Below, piece after piece: positions 26,148 to 36,260 of a DNA stretch of 64,000 nucleotides. The position numbers were made by a program, and so were the translations under genes. The stretch spans positions 4,291,241 to 4,355,240 of the forward strand of contig NZ_CP092483.1 in assembly GCF_022429625.1 (NCBI RefSeq). The letters run 5' to 3'. The first letter of the stretch is position 1. Each line of letters opens with the position of its first letter. Source of the DNA: Devosia lacusdianchii. Its GTDB lineage: Bacteria; Pseudomonadota; Alphaproteobacteria; Rhizobiales; Devosiaceae. Under the pieces are notes generated by a model. That model was not told the DNA's origin. It saw only the letters and a program-made list of their open reading frames with translations, and did no database searches.

Positions 26148-29000
26148 TTACAGCGTGCGCTGTACCGTCTCGACGCGGAAGCATTCGATGACGTCGCCGG
26201 CCCGCATGTCTTCGTAATTTTCGAAGGCCATGCCGCATTCCTGGCCGGTCTGCACTTCCTTGACTTCGTCCTTGAAGCGCTTGAGCGTCTTGAGCTTGCC
26301 TTCGTGAATGACGACGTTGTCGCGGATAAGACGCACGCCGGCACCGCGCTCCACCATGCCTTCGGTGACCCGGCAGCCGGCGACCTTGCCGACCTTGGTG
26401 ATCGAAAAGACTTCGAGGATTTCGGCATTGCCGATGAAGGTCTCGCGGCGTTCGGGCTTCAGCAGGCCGCTCATCGCGTTCTTCACGTCATCCACGAGGT
26501 CGTAGATGATGTTGTAGTAACGGATTTCGATGCCGTCGCGGGTCGCGAGGTCGGTTGCCTGCTTGTTGGCGCGGACGTTGAAGCCGATGACGATGGCATT
26601 CGATGCCGAAGCCAGAGTCACGTCGGATTCGGTGATACCGCCCACCGCGCTCATCAGGATCTGCGCCGACACTTCGTCGGTCGAGAGCTTGTTGAGCGAA
26701 GCCACGATGGCTTCGACCGAACCCTGCACGTCGCCCTTGATGATCAGCGGGAACTTGGCGATGCCGGCCACCTTGAGCTGATTCATCATCTGCTCGAGGC
26801 TGGTGGCGCCGCCGCCGGCCGTCTTTTCACGGATGGCGCGCTGACGATATTCGGTGACTTCGCGGGCACGCGCTTCGGTCTCGACCACCGAGAAGCGGTC
26901 GCCCGCCGACGGCACGCCGGTAAAGCCCAGCACTTCCACCGGAATGGAGGGGCCGGCTTCCTTGACCTGCTCGCCCTTGTCGTTGATCAGGGCGCGCACG
27001 CGGGCAAACTCGGTGCCGGCGACGAGAATGTCGCCGATCGCGAGGGTACCGCGCTGCACCAGAACCGTGGCAACGGCACCGCGACCGCGATCGAGCTTGG
27101 CTTCGATGACCAGACCCTCGGCACGGCCATCGCGGGCCACCTTGAGCTCGAGCACTTCGGCCTGCAGCAGGATGGTTTCGAGCAGCTTGTCGAGACCGGC
27201 CTGCGTCTTGGCCGACACTTCCACGTCGAGCACGTCGCCGCCCATCGATTCGACGAACACTTCGTGCTGCAGCAGCTCGGTGCGAACGCGCGTCGGGTTG
27301 GCTTCGGGCTTGTCCATCTTGTTGATGGCCACGATAATCGGAACCCCGGCGGCCTTGGCATGCTTGATGGATTCGATCGTCTGCGGCATCACGCCGTCGT
27401 CGGCCGCCACCACCAGAACCGCGATATCGGTCGCCTGGGCGCCGCGGGCACGCATGGCGGTGAACGCCTCGTGGCCCGGAGTGTCGAGGAAGGTGATCTT
27501 GTTGCCGTTCTTTTCGACCTGATAGGCGCCGATATGCTGGGTGATGCCACCGGCTTCGCCGCTGACAACATTGGCCTCGCGAATCGCGTCGAGCAGGCTG
27601 GTCTTGCCGTGGTCGACGTGACCCATAATGGTCACGACCGGCGCACGATCGGTCAGATCCTCGGCCTTGTCGTCCGATGCGATATCGAACAGGCCCTCTT
27701 CGACGTCGGCTTCCGACACGCGCTTGACCGTGTGGCCCAGCTCGCTCGCGATCAGCTCTGCCGTATCGGCATCGAGCACGTCGTTGATGGTGGCCATCGT
27801 GCCCTGCGCCATCAGCATCTTGATGACGGTAACAGAGCGCTCGGCCATGCGGTTGGCCAGTTCGGCAACCGTGATGGCTTCCGGAATGGTGACTTCACGG
27901 CTGAGTTTGGGCGCTTCCTGCTGGTTGCGGCCCATCTTCTTGTCGCGACGGCGGCGCATCGCGGCGAGGGACGGACCCTTGTCGCGATCGCTTTCGGTCG
28001 TGGCGCTCGATACCGTCAGGCGGCCGCGGCCGCTGGCATCCTCGCCGGCACGGCGCGTCGGCCGCTCCGGCGCGGCGCGGGAAGCGCGGCGGGCGTTTTC
28101 GAGTTCAGCTTCGGTGGTCGGGCGAACCTGTGGCGCGCCGGTGCGGACCTTGCGGCCATCGGCTTCGCTCGGCGGAGCCGGCGGCACATTGCCGATCGGC
28201 GCCATGCCGGCACCGGCCGGACGGCGTTCGCCAGCCGGGCGGGTTGCCGTGCCCGAAGGGCGGGCGCCGGGGGCGCCTGGACGGGCACCAGCGGCACCCG
28301 GCTTGATATAGGCATTGGCGCCGCGTTCGCTTTCCGGGCGGGTATTGCTCGGACGCTCGACACGCGGTGGCCGCGGCGGCTGGCCCGGGCGGCCGGCAAC
28401 GACGCGTACGCTGGTCGGACCAGCATTGCGCTGCGATGCGGGCGTAAAGGCCGGCGCTTCTTCTGCGGCAGGCGCCGCAGCCGCTGGCGCAGCAGGTTCA
28501 GCCGGGCTTGCGGCCGGCGGAGCCGCTTCTACCGGAGCGGCAGGCGCGGCTTCAGCGCGTTCGGCATCCTGGCGTTCCTTTTCCAGGCGCTCGGCTTCCT
28601 CGCGCACCTGGCGGCGGCGCGCATCGTCTTCCATGCGGCGCGCTTCTTCGGCGGCAAAGCGTTCCTGATCCTCAGCGGCGCGGGCGCCAGCAAGGGCAAG
28701 GGCATTGCGGCGCGCTTCAGCTTCGGCGGCCGAAAGCCCCAGCGGTGCACGCTGCTGGGTCTGGACCGGGCGGCCAGCCGGTGGGCGATTGCCCTGGCTT
28801 GGCGCAGCCGATTGCGGGCGCTGCGGCGCCATCGGGGCATTGGGCTTGGGAACCAGGCGCGTGCGCTTCTCGACGACCACCGTCGAGCGCGAAGGACCAC
28901 GCGACATGCCAGGACGGTTGCCCAGGCCTGGGCCGCCCTTGAGTGTCAGCGTCTTCTTCGCGCCAGTGTCATCGGTGCGCTTGTCGTCGTTTTCAGCCAT
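26148..29000 (-). CDS. infB: Translation initiation factor IF-2
   Basis: IF-2 is the GTPase that brings fMet-tRNA to the 30S subunit. The 950-residue protein has a long Ala/Pro/Arg-rich N-terminal region, the IF2_N domain near residue 365 ([20 protein letters not shown]), the G domain with [14 protein letters not shown] near residue 455, NKMDKP and two C-terminal domains. The start is the ATG at 29000, giving [13 protein letters not shown]. It overlaps ylxR by eight bases and is last in the rimP-nusA-ylxR-infB operon. rbfA and truB, normally next, are missing downstream. Confidence 0.98.
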   Translation of the reverse strand: MAENDDKRTDDTGAKKTLTLKGGPGLGNRPGMSRGPSRSTVVVEKRTRLVPKPNAPMAPQRPQSAAPSQGNRPPAGRPVQTQQRAPLGLSAAEAEARRNALALAGARAAEDQERFAAEEARRMEDDARRRQVREEAERLEKERQDAERAEAAPAAPVEAAPPAASPAEPAAPAAAAPAAEEAPAFTPASQRNAGPTSVRVVAGRPGQPPRPPRVERPSNTRPESERGANAYIKPGAAGARPGAPGARPSGTATRPAGERRPAGAGMAPIGNVPPAPPSEADGRKVRTGAPQVRPTTEAELENARRASRAAPERPTRRAGEDASGRGRLTVSSATTESDRDKGPSLAAMRRRRDKKMGRNQQEAPKLSREVTIPEAITVAELANRMAERSVTVIKMLMAQGTMATINDVLDADTAELIASELGHTVKRVSEADVEEGLFDIASDDKAEDLTDRAPVVTIMGHVDHGKTSLLDAIREANVVSGEAGGITQHIGAYQVEKNGNKITFLDTPGHEAFTAMRARGAQATDIAVLVVAADDGVMPQTIESIKHAKAAGVPIIVAINKMDKPEANPTRVRTELLQHEVFVESMGGDVLDVEVSAKTQAGLDKLLETILLQAEVLELKVARDGRAEGLVIEAKLDRGRGAVATVLVQRGTLAIGDILVAGTEFARVRALINDKGEQVKEAGPSIPVEVLGFTGVPSAGDRFSVVETEARAREVTEYRQRAIREKTAGGGATSLEQMMNQLKVAGIAKFPLIIKGDVQGSVEAIVASLNKLSTDEVSAQILMSAVGGITESDVTLASASNAIVIGFNVRANKQATDLATRDGIEIRYYNIIYDLVDDVKNAMSGLLKPERRETFIGNAEILEVFSITKVGKVAGCRVTEGMVERGAGVRLIRDNVVIHEGKLKTLKRFKDEVKEVQTGQECGMAFENYEDMRAGDVIECFRVETVQRTL

Positions 29001-29694
29001 GTATCTCGCGTCTTTCGTCGTGTTCCTCGGGCAAAAGGTCACCGTCAACCGCATGGCGGCCGGTGTCCGTTTCCGTTGGTTTGGCGGCATAAAGGGCCAG
29101 TCTACGGGCCTTTTCTACCGCCGCTTGGGCTGCTGCCCCTCTCGTGAGGGCAGCATGTATCACATTTTCGAGGCCGAGTGCCAAACCCATTTGCTCTGAA
29201 GAGAGCAATTCGAAATGGGGCACGTCAAAACCGTTAATTCCTCCTTCGGCGGCCGCGTAATGCAGGGCCTTGAGCGGCCCAACCATCTTGCTGCGGCCGT
29301 CTTCGGCGGCATCCGTCGCCGTGATCAGGGCAATCAGATTGCCCGTTTCGATAAGGCTGCGCACCTTGGTGGCACCGAAGGTCAATTGACCCGCCTTGCG
29401 GGCCATGCCCAGCGCGTTGAGATAGCGCTGTTCCAGCCGGAGCTGGGTCAGGCCCGGCAAGTCGTCGGGCAGCGTCACCTCGGTCTTAAGGCTCCGCGCG
29501 AACACCTTCTTCTTGACCGCCTCGGCCACCAGTTCGCGGTTGAGGCTGATCCAGACGCCCCGACCCTCGGCCTTAGCCTCGGTATCGGGCACCAGCATCC
29601 CGTCGGGACCCAGCACGAAGCGGATGAGCTCCGCCACGGGCCTCTCAGCCCGTGTCAGTGCGCACATCCTGCTCGTTTCTTCGCGCCGGGCCAT
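28993..29694 (-). CDS. YlxR/DUF448 RNA-binding protein with L7Ae-like domain
   Basis: This 233-residue protein has an N-terminal DUF448 (YlxR) domain containing [18 protein letters not shown] and [13 protein letters not shown]-terminal L7Ae/ribosomal-like domain follows (about 105-190, [26 protein letters not shown]). The two-domain form is normal in alphaproteobacteria. YlxR-type proteins are nucleic-acid binding proteins coded in the nusA-infB operon. It starts 23 bases after nusA and overlaps infB. Confidence 0.95.
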   Translation of the reverse strand: MARREETSRMCALTRAERPVAELIRFVLGPDGMLVPDTEAKAEGRGVWISLNRELVAEAVKKKVFARSLKTEVTLPDDLPGLTQLRLEQRYLNALGMARKAGQLTFGATKVRSLIETGNLIALITATDAAEDGRSKMVGPLKALHYAAAEGGINGFDVPHFELLSSEQMGLALGLENVIHAALTRGAAAQAAVEKARRLALYAAKPTETDTGRHAVDGDLLPEEHDERREIHG

Positions 29695-29717
29695 CAGGTC
29701 CCTCGCTCCGAAACGGC

Positions 29718-31319
29718 CTAAGCCGTCGCCTCGTCGGTGATGATTTCGTCACCTTCAATCGGCGGCAAGTCTTCCTCATTAATCCAGCCAGCCTTGATGC
29801 GGGCCTGCATGATCATGTCCTCGGCTTCTTCGCGGCTGACAGGGAAGTCCTTGAAAGTTCCCTCGAAGCGCTTGGTTTCGCCATCCTTGCGTTCGCTCCA
29901 GCCGATCAGGTCGTCCGAGGCGCAGCCGGCAAAGTCTTCCACGGTCTTGATGTCGTCCTTGCCCAGGGCCACCAGCATGGCGGCGGTGAGGCCGGCGATT
30001 TCATAGAGCTCGTCCTCGACGCCGAGCTTCTTGCGCTCTTCGTCATGGGCCCGATCGATGGCCGCCAGGTATTCGGTGGCGCGGTTCTGGATTTCGCCGG
30101 CGGTTTCTTCGTCGAAGCCGTCGATCGACGCGATTTCGTTGGCGTCGATATAGGCCAGTTCCTCGACCGAGGAGAAGCCTTCGGAAGCCAGTAGTTGGGC
30201 AACCATCTCGTCAACGTCAAGGGCCTGCATGAACAGGGTCGAGCGTTCGGTGAATTCCTTCTGGCGGCGTTCGCTTTCTTCCTGCTCGGTCAGGATGTCG
30301 ATATCCCAACCGATCAGCTGGCTGGCGAGACGCACATTCTGGCCGCGGCGGCCAATGGCCAGCGACAGCTGTTCGTCGGGAACCACGACTTCGATGCGCT
30401 CGGCCTGCTCGTCGAGCACCACCTTGGCAACATCGGCCGGCTGCAGGGCCGAGACCACGAGATCGGCAATGGTGTCGGTCCACGGAATAATGTCGATCTT
30501 CTCGCCCTGGAGTTCGGCAACCACGGCCTGCACGCGCGAACCACGCATACCGACGCAGGCGCCCACGGGATCGATCGAGCTGTCCGAAGAGGTCACGGCG
30601 ATCTTGGCGCGGCTGCCCGGATCGCGGGCGATCGAACGGATGGTGATCACGCCGTCATAGATCTCAGGCACTTCCTGCATGAACAGCTTGGCCATGAACT
30701 GCGGATGCGTGCGGCTGAGGAAAATCTGCGGGCCGCGCTGTTCGCGGCGCACGTCATAGACGTAAGCGCGGACGCGATCGCCGTAGCGGAACATTTCGCG
30801 CGGGATCAGCTCGTCGCGGCGGATGATGGCTTCGCCACGGCCGAGGTCGACAATGACATTGCCGTATTCGACGCGCTTGACGGTGCCGTTGACGATCTCG
30901 CCGATGCGGTTGAAGTACTCGTCATACATGCGCTCGCGCTCGGCATCGCGCACCTTCTGGACGATGACCTGCTTGGCCGATTGGGCGGCGATGCGGCCGA
31001 ACTCCATCGGCGGCAGCGGCTCGGTCAGGAAGTCGCCAACCTTGGCCTCGGGCGACTTGACCTGGGCGCGCTTCAGATCGATCTGGCGGCTGGGCTCTTC
31101 GACATCAGCGACGATTTCGAGCAGGCGCCACATGCGGGTTTCGCCCGAGCGCGGATTGATCTCGACCTTGATCTCGGTCTCGGCGCCATAGCGGCCCTTG
31201 GCGGCCTTCTCCATGGCATCCTGCATCGCCTCGATCACGACCATGCGGTCGATCGACTTTTCGCGGGCAACAGCGTCTGCGATCTGCAACAGCTCAAGGC
31301 GGTTCGCGCTAACGGCCAT
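29718..31319 (-). CDS. nusA: Transcription termination/antitermination factor NusA
   Basis: NusA binds RNA polymerase and RNA to control pausing, termination and antitermination. The 533-residue protein has the N-terminal polymerase-binding domain ([24 protein letters not shown]), an S1 domain near residue 135 ([21 protein letters not shown]), two KH domains (about 230-345, with [18 protein letters not shown]) and two C-terminal helix-hairpin-helix repeats. Its start codon directly abuts the rimP stop, so the two are coupled. Confidence 0.98.
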   Translation of the reverse strand: MAVSANRLELLQIADAVAREKSIDRMVVIEAMQDAMEKAAKGRYGAETEIKVEINPRSGETRMWRLLEIVADVEEPSRQIDLKRAQVKSPEAKVGDFLTEPLPPMEFGRIAAQSAKQVIVQKVRDAERERMYDEYFNRIGEIVNGTVKRVEYGNVIVDLGRGEAIIRRDELIPREMFRYGDRVRAYVYDVRREQRGPQIFLSRTHPQFMAKLFMQEVPEIYDGVITIRSIARDPGSRAKIAVTSSDSSIDPVGACVGMRGSRVQAVVAELQGEKIDIIPWTDTIADLVVSALQPADVAKVVLDEQAERIEVVVPDEQLSLAIGRRGQNVRLASQLIGWDIDILTEQEESERRQKEFTERSTLFMQALDVDEMVAQLLASEGFSSVEELAYIDANEIASIDGFDEETAGEIQNRATEYLAAIDRAHDEERKKLGVEDELYEIAGLTAAMLVALGKDDIKTVEDFAGCASDDLIGWSERKDGETKRFEGTFKDFPVSREEAEDMIMQARIKAGWINEEDLPPIEGDEIITDEATA

Positions 31320-31934
31320 TTAATGAATCTCCTCGGAGTCGTCAGTGTCTTGAAACTCGACCGTTTCGGTCTCGTCATCGTCAATGGGGTGGGCTTCCTG
31401 GTCGATGCGCGCTTTTTCCATCAGCGCATCGGTCATCACCAGCTTGGCTTCGGCGATGGTCGAGAGCAGCAGGCGGTGGTCGGGATCGGTACCGGCAGGG
31501 GCGTCGGGCAGGGTGATCACCACCGCCTCGTCGTCCACCGCCTTGATGAAGCCGCGGAAACGCTTGCGGCCGTTGATCATGTCGCTGAGCTCGATCTTGA
31601 CCTCGTGGCCGGTATAGGCGGCGAAGTCGCGCCGGCGCACCAGCGGCCGGTCGATGCCGGGGGACGAGACTTCCAGGTGATACTCGCGGTCGATCGGGTC
31701 TTCTACGTCAAGCACCGGCGAGAGGTCTTTGCTCAGGGCCTCGCAGTTGACGATCGTGAAGCGCCCGTTCTCGTCCTCGGCCATGATCTGCAGCGTCATG
31801 CCGTTTTCCTGGGTGATCTTCACCCGGACCAGGGCAAAGCCGAGGCCATTGGCCACCGGCTCGACAATGCGGGAAATCCGGGCTTCGAGGCCGGTTTCCT
31901 TGATGTAGCGTTTTTCGGTGAGATCGAAGCTCAT
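31320..31934 (-). CDS. rimP: Ribosome maturation factor RimP
   Basis: RimP helps assemble the 30S subunit. The 204-residue protein has the N-terminal RimP domain (ARISRIVEPVANGLGFALVRVKI), the segment VEDPIDREYHLEVSSPGIDRPLVRRRDFAAYTGHEVKIEL that marks the family, and a C-terminal SH3-like domain. An acidic tail of about 20 residues follows. It is first in the rimP-nusA-ylxR-infB operon. In other rhizobia trmB sits just upstream; here three extra genes and two intergenic spaces lie between. Confidence 0.97.
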   Translation of the reverse strand: MSFDLTEKRYIKETGLEARISRIVEPVANGLGFALVRVKITQENGMTLQIMAEDENGRFTIVNCEALSKDLSPVLDVEDPIDREYHLEVSSPGIDRPLVRRRDFAAYTGHEVKIELSDMINGRKRFRGFIKAVDDEAVVITLPDAPAGTDPDHRLLLSTIAEAKLVMTDALMEKARIDQEAHPIDDDETETVEFQDTDDSEEIH

Positions 31935-32041
31935 CGGTCCCTTCAGGTAATAAAAAAGAGCGGGGCCGGGCGGCTCCCACTCTGCAAACTTGCTGAGATG
32001 TTGGCGTCTATATAGCGCCGTTGTCCGTAAGCCGCAAGGTG

Positions 32042-32284
32042 TCAGGCGACGCGCAGCCAGCCGATGGCGTTGCGCGCCTCGCGCTCGGCCTCGCCTGGCG
32101 TCCGGAAGAGACCGGATGAATAGCCAGGCAACCAGACCTCTTCGGAACCTTGGGCATGATCAAGCAGTGTCAGGACATTCTCGCGGAATTCGAACAAGCC
32201 GTCATGGCGCGCAAGAAGATGGAGCTCCCGCCGCCCGTCCGGGCTGGCGGTCTTCCAGACAACATCTGCGTGGCAATAGTCCAA
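32042..32284 (-). CDS. Small protein of unknown function, coupled to flavin reductase
   Basis: This 80-residue protein starts with TTG at 32284, directly after the stop codon of the reductase gene, and has no internal Met. The sequence (RRELHLLARHDGLFEFRENVLTL, then GSEEVWLPGYSSGLFRTPGEAEREA) is coherent and globular-looking with no membrane segment. I do not recognise the family. The abutting arrangement suggests translational coupling with the reductase. Confidence 0.6.
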   Translation of the reverse strand: MDYCHADVVWKTASPDGRRELHLLARHDGLFEFRENVLTLLDHAQGSEEVWLPGYSSGLFRTPGEAEREARNAIGWLRVA

Positions 32285-32950
32285 TCACTTCTCCCAAGTG
32301 ACGCTCGATACGTCGGCCCCGAGCTCCTCCAGCGCGGTCCGCAGGTCTTTGACCATGGCATCCGGTCCGCAGACATAGAAGTTCTGTTTGAAGTCGGTGA
32401 TGTGCCGCTTGAGAAAGTCCGAGTCGATCCGCTCCTGCAAAAGTTTGGACTTCGGATCGGACGTGACCGTCCATAGTGTCTTCAGCCCATCCATGGCTTC
32501 GAACTCGTCGCGCAGGATGATGTCGCGTTCCGTCTGGTTGGAGACGATCAGCCGATTACCCCCAAGGCCGCCCTTGGCATTGAGGTGGCGCAGAATGGCA
32601 ATAAACGGCGTGACACCGGCGCCGCCGGCAATGAACGTTCCCGGACCCTTATACTGGATCGTGCCCCACACATCGCGCAGCAGCAGATGATCGCCCGCCT
32701 CGCAGCCCCAGAGCGCGTTGGTGACCCCGGGGTGGTCGCGATAGCTTTTGATGGTGAATTCGAGCGTCGGCTCGTCTTGCAGTGACGTGAAGGTAAACGG
32801 TCGCTTAAGATCGGTCCATTCCGGCTTGTCGATGCTCACTTCCGTCGCCTGGCCGGGACCAAAGTGAAAATTCTTCGGTTTTTCGACGCGGTAATGACGA
32901 ACATTATGCGTGACCATTTCGGTCTTCAGAATCTTGACGCGGGTGGGCAT
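32285..32950 (-). CDS. FAD-dependent ferredoxin/flavodoxin reductase family protein
   Basis: This 221-residue flavoenzyme resembles ferredoxin-NADP reductases. An N-terminal FAD domain contains KRPFTFTSLQDEPTLEFTIKSY, the R-x-F/Y-S/T FAD motif. The NAD(P) domain has FIAGGAGVTPFIAILRHL and a YVCGPDAMV ending. There is no iron-sulfur domain, so it must reduce a separate partner. The ATG at 32950 has AAAGGAG nine bases upstream. The downstream 80-residue gene abuts it. Confidence 0.9.
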   Translation of the reverse strand: MPTRVKILKTEMVTHNVRHYRVEKPKNFHFGPGQATEVSIDKPEWTDLKRPFTFTSLQDEPTLEFTIKSYRDHPGVTNALWGCEAGDHLLLRDVWGTIQYKGPGTFIAGGAGVTPFIAILRHLNAKGGLGGNRLIVSNQTERDIILRDEFEAMDGLKTLWTVTSDPKSKLLQERIDSDFLKRHITDFKQNFYVCGPDAMVKDLRTALEELGADVSSVTWEK

Positions 32951-33210
32951 GATCGGCTCCTTTGAAGGCATATGCCGCTGCCCGACCAAAGGTTCCAATG
33001 CCTGCAAGGTCCGCAGCCAGCCTGAACGTAGCACCGGAGTAACCCGGTAGCTCCGGGGAAACTAGGTCTCGCCAGAACCCCTTGATATCCCTATCAAAAC
33101 CTTCGCAACGATCCGCCCGACTTCAAGCCCCGGAATCACAAATATCGCGTCTTGCGGGTTGGGGAGACGAGGATCATTTCCAGGGTGTTCAAACGAAAGG
33201 AACACCTGAA

Positions 33211-33495
33211 ATGATCAAGAACACTGTAATCGCCCTGCTCGCCGTCGCTTCCGTTTCCGCCGTTGCCCTGCCGGCCTATGCCGGTACCGGCGTCGTTCCC
33301 GTCTTCGGTACGGGCGACAATGACGACCAGGATTGGGTTGCCGACGGTATCGTCAGCCGTCTGCAGGCACAGGGCGTCAACGCTTCGTCCGTCGAGAACT
33401 GGGGCGGCCTGATCCGCGCCTACGTGACGCTCGAGGACGGCTCGGAAGTGATGCAGTTCTACACCCCCGGTTCGCTGCACCAAGTCTCCCTCTAA
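33211..33495 (+). CDS. Small secreted protein, PepSY-like
   Basis: This 94-residue protein has a clear Sec signal peptide (MIKNTVIALLAVASVSAVALPAYA, cleaved after AYA). The mature part is about 70 residues, acidic, with WVADGIVSRLQAQGVNASSV followed by a strand with YVTLEDGSEVMQFYTP. That helix-then-strands layout resembles the small PepSY fold, but I cannot confirm it. AAAGGA lies before the ATG at 33211. It is isolated, with the reductase pair diverging to the left. Confidence 0.75.
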   Translation: MIKNTVIALLAVASVSAVALPAYAGTGVVPVFGTGDNDDQDWVADGIVSRLQAQGVNASSVENWGGLIRAYVTLEDGSEVMQFYTPGSLHQVSL

Positions 33496-33540
33496 GGGTG
33501 CCGACCACGGCGCCGCCGGCTCAGCCGACGGCGCCCGTAC

Positions 33541-33924
33541 TCACTCCGGATGGATGATCCGGATCACCGGCTCGCCGCCGGTGCTGTCGAAACGCTCGCG
33601 GGCCGCAAGGACCTGCTCCCGGTTGCGCTCGGCAAAAACCCGCACACTGTCGGCCAGCTTGAGCAATTCGCGGCCGAGATCGGTCAGTTCATAATCGACG
33701 CGGGGTGGAATCGTCGCGAACATGGTTCGCGTTACGAATCCGTCGCGCTCGAGCTCGCGCAGCGTGATCGTCAGCGTCTTCTGGGATATCCCGCCAACCC
33801 GCTTGATCTCGTTGAAGCGGAGCCTCTCCGCCCGCAGCAGCGTGACGACAGTCAGCGTCCACTTTCCGGGCCTGACCATCAGCACGTCATCTTCATGCTG
33901 GTGGGATTTGGGCAGAGCGGACAT
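33541..33924 (-). CDS. HxlR family transcriptional regulator
   Basis: This 127-residue winged-helix protein contains PGKWTLTVVTLLRAERLRFNEIKRVGGISQKTLTITLRELERDGFV and ends in the usual dimer helix with LTDLGRELLKLADSVRVFAE. These are HxlR features. The Cys normally found just before GKW is absent, and the protein has no Cys at all from the ATG at 33924, so redox sensing of the usual kind is unlikely. The start was chosen for GAGG upstream; the next ATG upstream is at 33942. It converges on the small secreted protein gene. Confidence 0.88.
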   Translation of the reverse strand: MSALPKSHQHEDDVLMVRPGKWTLTVVTLLRAERLRFNEIKRVGGISQKTLTITLRELERDGFVTRTMFATIPPRVDYELTDLGRELLKLADSVRVFAERNREQVLAARERFDSTGGEPVIRIIHPE

Positions 33925-34030
33925 GGCGAACCTCGAAAACATGGTCGAGTTTGCCATATGGGGCGCGATTGCGGCGCTTCCAGTGCAGCCAGTCATTAAA
34001 CTTTGACATGGCTGCTATCGCTCTTTTGCG

Positions 34031-34735
34031 CTAAACCCGCTTGAAACTCAGATAAAAACTGATCATCCGGCCCTCGCGGCGGGCCTTCTGCTCGTAGCGC
34101 GTCGCTTCCCAGCCGGCATAGGGCTCGTGCCAGCCCCCCGGCTTTTCCGGCGCGAATCGGAACAATGGCGCCCGCACGATATGGGCCAGGGTCCAGTTGG
34201 CGTAATCTTCGATATCGGTGGCGAAATGAAACACGCCGCCGGGGCGGATCACCCGGGCCAGCTCGGCCAGCGTCGTCTCCGAGACGAAACGCCGCTTGTG
34301 GTGGCGCGTCTTGGGCCAGGGATCGGGGTAGAGCAGATAGACCTCGTCCAGCGACGCATCGGGTAGCTCCACCAGCAGCTTGAACGCGTCATCGGTAAAG
34401 AGGCGGATGTTGCGCAGGTCCTGCGCCGCTATGGCCTGCACCATCTTGCCAATGCCACCAGTAAACACCTCGCAGCCAACATAGCCGGTCTTCGGATGGC
34501 GCGACGCCTCCAGCGCCAGATGCTCGCCGCCGCCATAGCCGATCTCGACAATGATCTTGTCGGCATCCGGAAAAAGGCTACGCGGATCCAGCCGGCCATT
34601 GAGCTTGATCTCGAGCGCCGGGAGCGTCGCGTCGAACACTGCCTGCTGCCCGCCATGCAGCTTCTTGCCGGAACGGCGGCCAAAAAAAGCGCGCGGCTCA
34701 CCGGAGCGGGTCTTGGGAAGCTGATGATCGGTCAT
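34031..34735 (-). CDS. trmB: tRNA (guanine-N7-)-methyltransferase TrmB
   Basis: TrmB makes m7G46 in tRNAs. The 234-residue protein has the SAM motif VEIGYGGGEHLALEA near residue 63 and LLYPDPWPKTRHHKRRF near 148, which is a family hallmark. The C-terminus has WEATRYEQKA. It follows metK by 105 bases on the - strand, as in the lnt-metK-trmB order. A large hairpin separates the two genes. Confidence 0.97.
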   Translation of the reverse strand: MTDHQLPKTRSGEPRAFFGRRSGKKLHGGQQAVFDATLPALEIKLNGRLDPRSLFPDADKIIVEIGYGGGEHLALEASRHPKTGYVGCEVFTGGIGKMVQAIAAQDLRNIRLFTDDAFKLLVELPDASLDEVYLLYPDPWPKTRHHKRRFVSETTLAELARVIRPGGVFHFATDIEDYANWTLAHIVRAPLFRFAPEKPGGWHEPYAGWEATRYEQKARREGRMISFYLSFKRV

Positions 34736-34778
34736 ATGTGGTGCATGGTTTCCGCAGGGACGCGGCCATATAGACTAA

Positions 34779-34809
34779 GGCGCCGTGCCCGAGAAGCGGG
34801 AACGGCGCC
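34779..34809 (-). terminator. Long hairpin between metK and trmB
   Basis: Perfect 8-bp outer arms GGCGCCGT/ACGGCGCC (34779-34786 with 34802-34809) enclose an inner CCCG/CGGG stem (34788-34791 with 34797-34800). The structure is extended with single mismatches and may terminate or attenuate the metK transcript before trmB. Confidence 0.6.
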
Positions 34810-34840
34810 GTGAACACAATTCAGCGTGGCCTTGCAGGGA

Positions 34841-36097
34841 TTACTTCACCGCGGCCTTAAGGGCGCTCACCAGGTCGGTCTTTTCCCAGGAGAAGCTGCC
34901 ATCGCGGCCAGCCTTGCGGCCGAAATGGCCGTAGGCCGAAGTCTTGGCATAGATGGGCTTGTTGAGATCGAGATGGGTGCGGATGCCGCGCGGCGTCAGG
35001 TCCATGACCTTACCGAGGGCGGCTTCGACCACGGCCTCGTCGACCTTGCCGGTGCCGTGGAGGTCAACATAGATCGAGAGCGGCTGCGCCACGCCGATGG
35101 CGTAGCTGAGCTGGATGGTGGCGCGATCGGCAAGACCGGCGGCAACCACATTCTTGGCGAGATAGCGCGCCGCATAGGCCGCCGACCGGTCGACCTTGGT
35201 CGGGTCCTTGCCCGAAAAGGCACCGCCGCCATGCGGCGCGGCGCCGCCATAGGTATCGACAATGATCTTGCGGCCGGTAAGGCCCGCATCGCCATCGGGG
35301 CCGCCGACCACGAACTTGCCCGTCGGGTTGACGTGCCAGACGGTATCCTTGGAAATCCAGCCTTCGGGCAGGGCCTCGCGGATATAGGGCTCGACGATCT
35401 TGCGCACGTCGGCCGAGGTCAGGCTCTCATCCAGGTGCTGGGTCGAGAGCACGATCTGGGTCACGCCGACCGGCTTGCCGTCTTCGTAGCGCACCGTCAC
35501 CTGGCTCTTGGCATCGGGCCCGAGCTTGCCGGCCGGGCTATTATTCGCCTTGCGAGCGGTGGTCAGCGTTTCCAGGATCTTGTGGGCGTAATAGATCGGC
35601 GCCGGCAGCAGTTCCGGAGTCTCGCGGCTGGCATAGCCGAACATGATGCCCTGGTCGCCCGCACCCACATCCTTATTGCCCGCCTCGTCGACACCCTGCG
35701 CAATATCGGCCGACTGGCCGTGCAGCAACACGTCAATCTTGGCGGTCTTCCAGTGGAATCCGGATTGCTCGTAGCCGATGGCCCGGATCGCTTTACGGGC
35801 GATGGATTTGAACTTGCTGGGGTTGACCACCGGGTGGCCGGCGGCGTCCAGCAGCACCTTGCCGTCCTTGCCCTTCTTGAGCAGGCTTTCGGGCACGCGC
35901 ACTTCACCGGCGATCACCACGCGGTTGGTCGTGGCCAGCGTCTCGCAGGCGATACGGACCTTGGACGGATCCATGCCGGTCTTCTTGGCTTCGCGGAACA
36001 CCAGATCGACGATTTCGTCGGAAATCCGGTCGCAGACCTTGTCGGGGTGACCTTCTGAGACCGATTCCGAGGTGAAAAGATAAGATGAGCGGGCCAA
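34841..36097 (-). CDS. metK: S-adenosylmethionine synthase
   Basis: MetK makes SAM from methionine and ATP. The protein is full length at 418 residues: [24 protein letters not shown] at the N-terminus, [15 protein letters not shown] and [22 protein letters not shown] further on. I placed the start at the TTG at 36097 because AGGGGA lies six bases upstream and this gives the usual [12 protein letters not shown]-terminus. An upstream ATG at 36115 would add six residues. I saw no SAM riboswitch signature in the 160 bases upstream, nor the HTH gene often found between lnt and metK. Confidence 0.97.
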   Translation of the reverse strand: MARSSYLFTSESVSEGHPDKVCDRISDEIVDLVFREAKKTGMDPSKVRIACETLATTNRVVIAGEVRVPESLLKKGKDGKVLLDAAGHPVVNPSKFKSIARKAIRAIGYEQSGFHWKTAKIDVLLHGQSADIAQGVDEAGNKDVGAGDQGIMFGYASRETPELLPAPIYYAHKILETLTTARKANNSPAGKLGPDAKSQVTVRYEDGKPVGVTQIVLSTQHLDESLTSADVRKIVEPYIREALPEGWISKDTVWHVNPTGKFVVGGPDGDAGLTGRKIIVDTYGGAAPHGGGAFSGKDPTKVDRSAAYAARYLAKNVVAAGLADRATIQLSYAIGVAQPLSIYVDLHGTGKVDEAVVEAALGKVMDLTPRGIRTHLDLNKPIYAKTSAYGHFGRKAGRDGSFSWEKTDLVSALKAAVK

Positions 36098-36260
36098 CCG
36101 AAATCCCCTGAACATGGCAAAAACCGCCCAAAACGAGCGATATTGACCCGGTTGTGACACTCGCTGTCGGTTCGGTCAAGGCGGATATAAAGAAAGCTTG
36201 ATATGTCGCCGGTCGATTTACGAGCATGAATTGGCGGCACAGGCAGAAGCAGTATCGGCC

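Noticed and set aside
26304..29147. A 947-codon + strand open frame covering infB
   Set aside because: It is antisense to infB, with no domain and the same shadow composition.
30195..32015. A 606-codon + strand open frame covering nusA and rimP
   Set aside because: It is antisense to two certain genes with no family features.
36098..36260. Possible SAM riboswitch upstream of metK
   Set aside because: I looked for SAM-II, SAM-IV and SAM/SAH-type conserved cores and saw no match; only ordinary spacer is visible.
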